From: Hesseltinella vesiculosa
Lineage: Eukaryota; Mucoromycota; Mucoromycetes; Mucorales; Cunninghamellaceae
Assembly (NCBI GenBank): GCA_002104935.1
Contig: MCGT01000003.1
Coordinates: 744,001 to 808,000, forward strand
DNA length: 64,000 nt
Direction: 5' to 3'
Shown here: one piece after another, positions 57,985-64,000 of the stretch
Position numbering within the stretch: position 1 is the first letter of the stretch
Layout: the number at the start of each line of letters is the position of its first letter
The notes under the pieces: generated by a model
Databases searched by the model: none
What the model saw: the letters and a program-made list of their open reading frames with translations, nothing else
Told to the model about the DNA's origin: nothing
Translations under genes and position numbers: made by a program

Positions 57985-58141
57985 CTCGTCCGTCTCAATA
58001 ATAAATAATACGCAATGAATACTGTAAAGCGGCAGGATCCCAGCCCGCTTCGGGCGTCTGTCGCAGTTGAAAAAAAGGCGGAAAACCAGAAAAGAGTTTT
58101 TTTTCTTTTTCTTTTTTTTTCTTCGTTACCAAAAGCAAAGC

Positions 58142-59423
58142 ATGGGGCAAAAGGTAAGTCATGGTTGAGTCCTGATCAAGAGAAGCACAGATCTAAGCCA
58201 GCATTGGCTCCCCCTATATTTAGAGGAAGCAAGTCAAATCATTCAATAGTCAGATCTTGGCTGGGCCTGAGTCCGATCGCCATCGCCACAAGCAAGCAAG
58301 AGTGGTCAAGGAATTACCAAAAGGACGTCCTCGAAACTACACAGTATCCATTGCTATCCCTTGCAGTGTGATTGCTGCTGCCCCTACCTTGGATCTGAAG
58401 ACGATTCTTGCTGGCCAGGTAAACTGATCGCTTTCGCTTTCTTTTTTATTTTTTTGCTAATCTCCATGGTCATTTTCTCAAGATCGGTCGCATCTGTGTC
58501 ATTTCTAGCATCGATGAAGTTATTATTTACAACGATCAAGCCCACCAAAAAGACGATGCCACTGCATTTTTGGCTCGTGCTCTGCAATACATGGAAACAC
58601 CCCAATACATGCGCAAAACCCTGATCCCTGTTCACCCTGATCTGAAAGCCGCCGGCCTGCTGCCCTTGTTGGAAACAGCCCATCACCCTGGCTTGGAAGA
58701 CGTCACCCGATTCCGTGAAGGCGTAACCATCGGCCCCTATCACAAAGAAGGTGGCACCCTGGTGGACATTGGCTGCTTCCAGCGCGCCAACGTCGAACCT
58801 TCCATTCAGCAGGGCGTTCGCGTCACCGTCGAATTAACCACTCCTTTGGCTGCCAAAGATACCAGAAAGGGCCAAGCTCCATTGCCAGCCAAAGTCATTA
58901 GTCCCAAAGTACCTCGAGAAGCTGGCTATTACTGGGGCTACAGCATCCGCACCGCCGCCTCTCTCTCCGAAGCAAGGAACGACTCACCCTACAAGGAAGG
59001 GTACGATCTGTCGATTGGTGTCAGTGATCTCTCTGGCCAAGATGTCCATGGCTGTTTGCAAGGTCGCACCACTCCTTTCAAGTACAGTCTTTAAAAAAGG
59101 CAGCTTTACAGGTTCTCATCACCTTCTATTTTTAGGCATTTGCTGATTGTCTTTGGTGCGTCAGGCGGTGGATTGGAAGAGGCCATTGATAGCGATGAAA
59201 ACTTGCGCGTCAGTGGTGAAGATGCCAAGCTGCTGTTTGATATTCTCGTCAATCCAAGCCAAAACTTGGGAACAAAATCACTACGACTCGAGGTAAAGCA
59301 GTAGAAACCAGAGCTCTCTCCGCCTCGGTCCAGACGGTCAATTGACTTCATGTTCGCTGATAGGAATCGCTTTCTTTGACGATGACCACTCTGCAACCAA
59401 TGATCCGGAAACTAGAAGGCTAG
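58142..59423 (+). CDS. SPOUT-domain methyltransferase, SPOUT1/C9orf114 family
   Basis: Five exons close in phase: 58142-58153, 58224-58418, 58483-59081, 59136-59292 and 59364-59423, giving 340 residues. The first exon encodes only MGQK. Family landmarks are GRPRNYTVSIAIPCSVIAAA, ILAGQIGRICVISSIDEVII, FLARALQYMETPQYMRKTLI and FREGVTIGPYHKEGG. VRVTVELTTPL within the inserted OB-like domain, EAGYYWGYSIRTAASLSEA, and the knot-forming GYDLSIGVSD and HLLIVFGASGGGLEEA follow. Proteins of this family are SAM-dependent RNA methyltransferases with a trefoil knot; the human member also acts at spindle poles as CENP-32. The substrate here is not known from sequence. All expected blocks are present. Confidence 0.92.
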
Positions 59424-59781
59424 GCTGTGTGTTTTACAGCTACTTTAAAAATAAATGACCAAACTCCTTGCCAGCAAAGGGAAGAGCTTGTAAGCTCGAC
59501 TTTCGATTTGTCCTAACTGATTTTGCTCTTCGACGCGTGCTTACTGAAGATAGGTTGACAGCCTCGACAACGACATTTACGGCGTCACAAAGACTTGAGT
59601 CAATTTTTTGAGCATCAAAAAATCATAACTGCATACAAGTGCTTGCGAAATGATGCTGTCAAGAGCATTCACCCGATTTGCCAAAGGGGAAGAAAGAAAT
59701 GCGAGCTGCGACTTTTATTTTTTTTTTTTTAGCCTTTTGCCTTTTTCGTCCCACTTTTTTTTTTCCACTTGTACCATATCC

Positions 59782-61605
59782 ATGTCCAGCACACATTTGG
59801 AAGATGAAGATGAACAGAAACGATTGCTAGATTCTATCCCGCAGCTTGCTTCCTTTGAAGATCACAAGGAAAACATTACACCACGACGAGAAGGTCGATC
59901 GGCTCGACAGCTGGAGAAAATGTACCAACAAAGCGATCCTGACCGGCGACAAATGATTCGCCAAGGACGAGAAGCTTTTCAGCGTGAGCTGGACATGCTT
60001 GATGAACTAGACGATCCCTTGGATGTGTATGTGCGGTATCTGCATTGGACCATGGACACCTTCCCGCAAGGCAACAATCAGGAATCCAAGCTGGCGGATT
60101 TGTTCGAGAAGGCGGCCCAACGATTCAAGGATGATCCTCGCTATCGCTCTGATCCAAGATACCTGAACTGCTGGATACAATATATGTCTTGGACGGACGA
60201 CCCCAAGGACGTGTTTGTGTATCTGCTTCGCAAAGAAATCGGCACCACGCTTGCCCTATTTTATGAACGGTACTCGGCCATGTTTGAAGATCGCCAACGG
60301 TATGTTTCTGTTTCGTTTCTCCAGGGCAAAATGATCTCATCTATTCTTTTTATTTTCTTCTTGCCACTTTTTCGTCGTGGTGATAGCTATACAGAAGCCA
60401 AGGATGCCCTGAAACTTGGCATCGAACGCCAGGCCCAGCCTTTGGCTCGATTGCAGCGGGGCCTCGTGCAACTGGAAGAACGGATCGCCTATACCCAACC
60501 AGCCTCAGCAACCTCGTCATCCGCTTCTTCCACTCATCGCTCAGCCCTCGGCTACAAACTTGACACCTTGCATCCTCGATCCATGCATATGAATGTCTTT
60601 CACAACATCCGCCACAGCATGCCCAGTCTAGGCCCATCCCCGCACCGGTCACTTGGCAGTATGCTATCCCTACCGTCACCCAGCCGTGCCGGTTTAGCAT
60701 CGTCGTCATCTAGCAGGCCTCATGACGACAACTCGTTCAAGGTGCTTGTAGAAAAGGATGAGCCACGAGTACCCTTTGAAAACGTCTTACCCAGCCTGCT
60801 GTCCAGTCACGATCCAATCGTCGCGCCACCGCCTCGGCATCGCCAGCGTCAAGAAAACGCCATCAGTGTCGAGCCCTTTGAAGGCGCAACCTTGCCTCAA
60901 CGATCACGCGACCATGCATCCATGCCAACAGATTCCTTTGCTGTCTTTACAGATGGCCATGATGTATGTTTTGCTGATGTCTGGATGAGCATTTATTTAT
61001 TGATTGATTTATTTTTGTGGTTGCAGGAAGAGGACGAAACGCTGGGATCCGATGCTGCAGCTCCGCCAAAATGGTCGCGCCTGAAGGGCTACCTTGAGCG
61101 CAATCGACAAGTCTCAGCCTCTACACACCGTACCATCCTCCAGGAGCGTTTCAACTCGGATCGCTTTATTGCTCTTATGGATACCAAGCAAAATGTCGAA
61201 TTCATGGCTGCCATCAAATCATGCATGGGCTCTGGCCAACGCCACCCCATCAGTTTTGAAGAGATCCGTACGACCATGCAAATGGATCGTACTGGACAGC
61301 CACAAGCCATCAATGGCATAGCAACTCAAAAGCCTGTGACCACAGAATTGGAAGGTAAAATCGGAACGATGGAAGGGCAAGAACCTGAATTTTTTTTTTT
61401 ACTCTGGGTAGCCATTATACCGATCGACCTTGGCAACCACACCGTATCGCATACGATGAATCAAACCACAGAGACGCTTGCTGCCAACCTCTTGGTCGGA
61501 GGCCTATTTAATCAACGTAACGACAGCGAGGATACTTTCGACCAAGAAACAAGAGAACAGGCAGCCCCTCGTGTCAAGCGACAACGGTTCCATAATGAAA
61601 ATTAA
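59782..61605 (+). CDS. MAD3: Spindle checkpoint protein MAD3/BUBR1-like, no kinase domain
   Basis: Four exons close in phase: 59782-60299, 60387-60963, 61027-61354 and 61412-61605, giving 538 residues. A KEN box lies at residues 29-31 (DHKENITP). The Mad3/Bub1 homology TPR region follows at about 55-210: REAFQRELDMLDELDDPLDV, YVRYLHWTMDTFPQG, LFEKAAQRFKDDPRYRSDPR and YLNCWIQYMSW. Then come a Ser-rich linker and SFKVLVEKDEPRVPFENVLP, similar to the conserved FxVFVDE-type motif after the TPR, and a C-terminal part without a kinase. This architecture is that of fungal Mad3, the mitotic checkpoint subunit that inhibits APC/C-Cdc20 through KEN boxes. A second exact KEN was not found; RQRQENAIS has QEN instead. 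Start at 59782 was chosen because upstream sequence is intron-like pyrimidine-rich leader. Confidence 0.9.
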   Translation: MSSTHLEDEDEQKRLLDSIPQLASFEDHKENITPRREGRSARQLEKMYQQSDPDRRQMIRQGREAFQRELDMLDELDDPLDVYVRYLHWTMDTFPQGNNQESKLADLFEKAAQRFKDDPRYRSDPRYLNCWIQYMSWTDDPKDVFVYLLRKEIGTTLALFYERYSAMFEDRQRYVSVSFLQGKMISSILFIFFLPLFRRGDSYTEAKDALKLGIERQAQPLARLQRGLVQLEERIAYTQPASATSSSASSTHRSALGYKLDTLHPRSMHMNVFHNIRHSMPSLGPSPHRSLGSMLSLPSPSRAGLASSSSSRPHDDNSFKVLVEKDEPRVPFENVLPSLLSSHDPIVAPPPRHRQRQENAISVEPFEGATLPQRSRDHASMPTDSFAVFTDGHDVCFADVWMSIYLLIDLFLWLQEEDETLGSDAAAPPKWSRLKGYLERNRQVSASTHRTILQERFNSDRFIALMDTKQNVEFMAAIKSCMGSGQRHPISFEEIRTTMQMDRTGQPQAINGIATQKPVTTELEGKIGTMEGQEPEFFFLLWVAIIPIDLGNHTVSHTMNQTTETLAANLLVGGLFNQRNDSEDTFDQETREQAAPRVKRQRFHNEN

Positions 61606-61663
61606 AAAAAGGCAGCTTTTTTTTTATTTAATCTATACAAAGAGGGGATGAAGGTGAAGCGGT

Positions 61664-62395
61664 CTATTTCTGGCCAGCGCTCACACCTTGGGTGGCCTTG
61701 GCGACGGTGGATAAGAAAGCGGTTTTTTGGTTCAAGTCGTACGAGGCATTGGTGCCAACCAAGGAGGTCAGGGCGTTAGTGGGCAAGGTATCAGGCCAGG
61801 AAATGGATTCCCCCACAGACACGTATCGAGAGTAGTCACCGAGCTTGAGCTCGCTGTCCAACGGTTGCTCTTGTGTTTGATCTTGTTGGCTGTCGATTTG
61901 TTGTTCAGACAAAGCCAAAGTATCCCAATCAATATCCTTGTCAATGAATGTGGTTGCTCGTCGAGTGGGTGTGGCGGCGATCCCATTGCGCTTGGGCATG
62001 GTACGGGGCTTGGCTTGCTTTTGCTGTGATCGCTGTTGTTGTGGGCGAGATCGTTGGTTGGGTTGGTTGGATTGGTTGGGTCGGCCCGATTGCGTCTTTC
62101 GTTGAGCTGGCGAGCTGGCTACGGCATCATCGAACTGACCAGGCTTGTCTTGGCGGCGTTTTTGGTTGGAACGGCGTTGCTTGTTTTCGCTTTTGGCTTT
62201 CTCTCTGCGTTGAGATTGGGCAAGGAAAGCGCCAAAGACATCGTTGGCCTTGCCTTCCATGATCTTGCCACGGCCTGTGCCACCTAGACGCTGTGATAAG
62301 GGAGCAGCAGCTTCAGAGCTTGTCGATTCATAACGGACAGCAAATAATGTAGGGCGAAGCTGTTGGCCCAGGCGTTGGGTATGGGATCGAAGCAT
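61664..62395 (-). CDS. Probable mitochondrial protein, basic and Gln/Arg-rich, unknown function
   Basis: A single exon of 243 codons. The N-terminus MLRSHTQRLGQQLRPTLFAVRYESTSS is a classic mitochondrial presequence with an R-x-Y cleavage context. A disordered basic middle (NKQRRSNQKRRQDKPG, QSGRPNQSNQPNQRSRP) is followed by a more ordered C-terminal 90 residues with IDKDIDWDTLAL, LKLGDYSRYVSVGESISWPD and TLPTNALTSLVGTNASYDL. I do not recognise the family. The composition fits a mitochondrial translation or RNA factor. It diverges from SPT5 (164 bp between starts) and converges with MAD3 (58 bp between stops). Confidence 0.7.
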   Translation of the reverse strand: MLRSHTQRLGQQLRPTLFAVRYESTSSEAAAPLSQRLGGTGRGKIMEGKANDVFGAFLAQSQRREKAKSENKQRRSNQKRRQDKPGQFDDAVASSPAQRKTQSGRPNQSNQPNQRSRPQQQRSQQKQAKPRTMPKRNGIAATPTRRATTFIDKDIDWDTLALSEQQIDSQQDQTQEQPLDSELKLGDYSRYVSVGESISWPDTLPTNALTSLVGTNASYDLNQKTAFLSTVAKATQGVSAGQK

Positions 62396-62559
62396 GTCTA
62401 AATCTAAAAAAAGTGGAAAAAAAAAAAAAAAAAGTAGGGGCTAGGGGGATGGAAAAACTGTTTTGCTCCCGGAAAGGCAAGGTCAGTCACTTTTTCAGAC
62501 TCCCAAAAAAAGTGAGCTTTTCGACTTTTAGTTTTTTTTTCTTTCCCAAACCTTTTTTA

Positions 62560-64000
62560 ATGGCTCGCAAACGTACCGGAGAAGACGTCCGAGAAGAAGA
62601 GGAAGAGACGTACGATCGACGATATGACGATGAAGAAGTTGATGATGAAGAAGACGATGAAGAAGAAGTGGTAAAGCTGGAAGAAATGATTAATACGAAT
62701 GGCCCTTGCTCAACCACTGGCAAACTCATTTTTATGATTAGCGTCCTAGCAAACGAAAATACAACCCTTTCATTGATGAAATGGCTGTTGTCGATGATGA
62801 AGATGAAGAAGAAGATGAAGATGAAGATTATTCAAAAGAAGGCAAGTGACATAAGTAGGATGGAAAGAGATCCGTGCATACGCTGACACTTTCGTTATCG
62901 CCCATGCTTTCCGATGCTTAGATGGCTTCATCGAGGAAGAATCCTCAGAACTTCCATCGGCTGCCGATATCCAACGACGACACATGGATCTGGATCGACG
63001 ACGACGAGAAGTGGAAGACATGGATGACGAAGAAGTAGCTGCCTTTTATGCAAAGAAATACGGCGGCCGCAAGAACCAAGGCTACAAGTCATCTCAAGAT
63101 GTCCCTCAGCAATTGCTCTTGCCGAGCGTCAGCGATCCTAATCTTTGGGTTGTTAAATGCAAGGTAAACCACCCCAGTGAACGAGAAAACAGACAAACTG
63201 ACTCGGCTTCCTGCAACATTTAGACTGGCAAGGAAAAGGACATTATTTTTGGCATGATGAAGCGTTACTTTGACCGCCAGTACAGCGACAACCCCCTGGA
63301 TACATTCTCGGCCTTCTCCAAGGACTCGCTCAAGGGTTATATCTACATTGAAGCCCGCCGCCAAGCCCACGTCCAGCAAGCGCTGGCCAACATCCCCTAT
63401 GTCTATCAAAGCACACTCAACCTGGTGCCAATCAAGGAAATGGTCGACACCATCAACGTTGTGCGCAAGGAAAAGGAAATCCCCGTCGGCAATTGGGTGC
63501 GTGTCAAGCGTGGGAAATATGCGGGTGACCTGGGCCAAATTCTTGAAGTGTCGGATGCACAGGACTGGGCCATTGTCAAGCTGGTACCTCGCCTCGACCT
63601 CGACAAGACCGAAGCTCCTACACCTCCCACAACCCCTGGCGACCCATCCAAGAAGGCCACCGATAGCGAACGTCCTCCTCAACGCATCTTCCACCCGGAA
63701 CGCCTGTCTAAACAGGCGAAATACAGCTTGCAACGAAAAGGAAAGTACTGGGTCTTTAACGGGGACAGCTACTACGACGGCTACCTTGAAAAGCGTCTCA
63801 AACTGGTGGCTCTGCAGACCGAAAACGTCAACCCAACCTTGGACGAAATTGCCAAATTTGCCGGCGATGATCTAAACATGGAGGACGGTGGCGAACGCAC
63901 CCTGGACCTGGCCATGCTGTCAGCCCAAGCCGTCAACGATGGCCATGCTTCAGCCATGTTCCAAAACGGTGATGTGGTGCAAGTCATTGAAGGCGATCTG
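62560..64000 (+). CDS. SPT5: Transcription elongation factor Spt5 (3' partial)
   Basis: Exons are 62560-62670, 62742-62841, 62922-63163 and 63224->64000. The first 110 residues are very acidic (REEEEETYDRRYDDEEVDDE and further D/E runs). RRHMDLDRRRREVEDMDDEE then leads into the NGN domain: LPSVSDPNLWVVKCKTGKEK, then a helix and strand to YIYIEARRQAHVQQAL and NLVPIKEMVDTI. KOW1 follows (EIPVGNWVRVKRGKYAGDLG), then the linker and the start of the next KOW region. Spt5 with Spt4 clamps RNA polymerase II and governs pausing and capping. The second intron begins GC (AAG|GCAAGT), a GC-AG intron. The remaining KOW domains and CTR lie beyond the window. Confidence 0.95.

Overview
The window is nuclear DNA of a filamentous fungus, most likely an early-diverging Mucoromycota (Mucorales-type). 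The evidence is many short introns (about 50-80 nt) with long poly-T tracts, genes packed at a few hundred bp spacing on both strands, and conserved fungal genes (ARG5,6, ARG1, LYS9, COX8, SAC3, VPS35, a MAD3-type checkpoint protein). No tRNA, rRNA or CRISPR was seen. Gene models were built by hand from splice sites and reading-phase agreement. Exon coordinates are given where every phase closes.

Layout. 1-1.9 kb: end of a CCHC zinc-knuckle gene and a POLR2M/Gdown1-like gene. 2.2-5.5 kb: a six-exon gene for a 1013-residue Fanzor (eukaryotic TnpB-like, RNA-guided nuclease family) with all expected RuvC acidic residues; this is the most unusual gene here. 5.5-7.0 kb: no gene resolved. 7.0-12.1 kb: SAC3 (TREX-2 mRNA export). 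12.1-13.6 kb: no gene resolved. 13.6-19.0 kb: NDUFS6, then the divergent arginine genes ARG5,6 and ARG1 sharing a promoter with a GCN4-type TGAGTCA site. ARG1 carries a one-base deletion in a C run. 19.6-28.5 kb: a mitochondrial RRM protein, two unknown proteins, COX8, LYS9, IDH2-type isocitrate dehydrogenase and a DNAJC8-like J protein. 28.7-31.2 kb: PPIL4 cyclophilin and mitochondrial ribosomal uL4m.

31.3-48.5 kb is a rearranged, repeat-rich block. It holds a decayed Mutator-like (MULE) element with long terminal inverted repeats (about 32.7-37.2 kb). A degraded paralogous copy of the PPIL4 / uL4m / NASP neighbourhood is also present, with reciprocal loss: PPIL4 and uL4m survive in the first copy and the histone chaperone NASP survives in the second. 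Several copies of a Ser-rich F-box gene and a second duplication of several kb (37.8-41.4 versus 45.2-48.5 kb) complete it. Riboflavin kinase (FMN1) sits single-copy inside it.

48.5-64 kb returns to ordinary dense euchromatin: a TPR/F-box/LRR protein like Pof3/Dia2, ARL1, VPS35 (retromer), calmodulin, a SPOUT1-type methyltransferase, a MAD3/BUBR1-like protein without a kinase domain, a mitochondrial basic protein, and the 5' part of SPT5.

Shared themes are amino-acid synthesis under probable general control (ARG5,6, ARG1, LYS9), mitochondrial function (NDUFS6, COX8, uL4m, IDH), and RNA and chromatin handling (SAC3, PPIL4, DNAJC8, NASP, SPT5, POLR2M-like). Several genes have extremely small exons: ATG-only first exons and a 16-nt internal exon.
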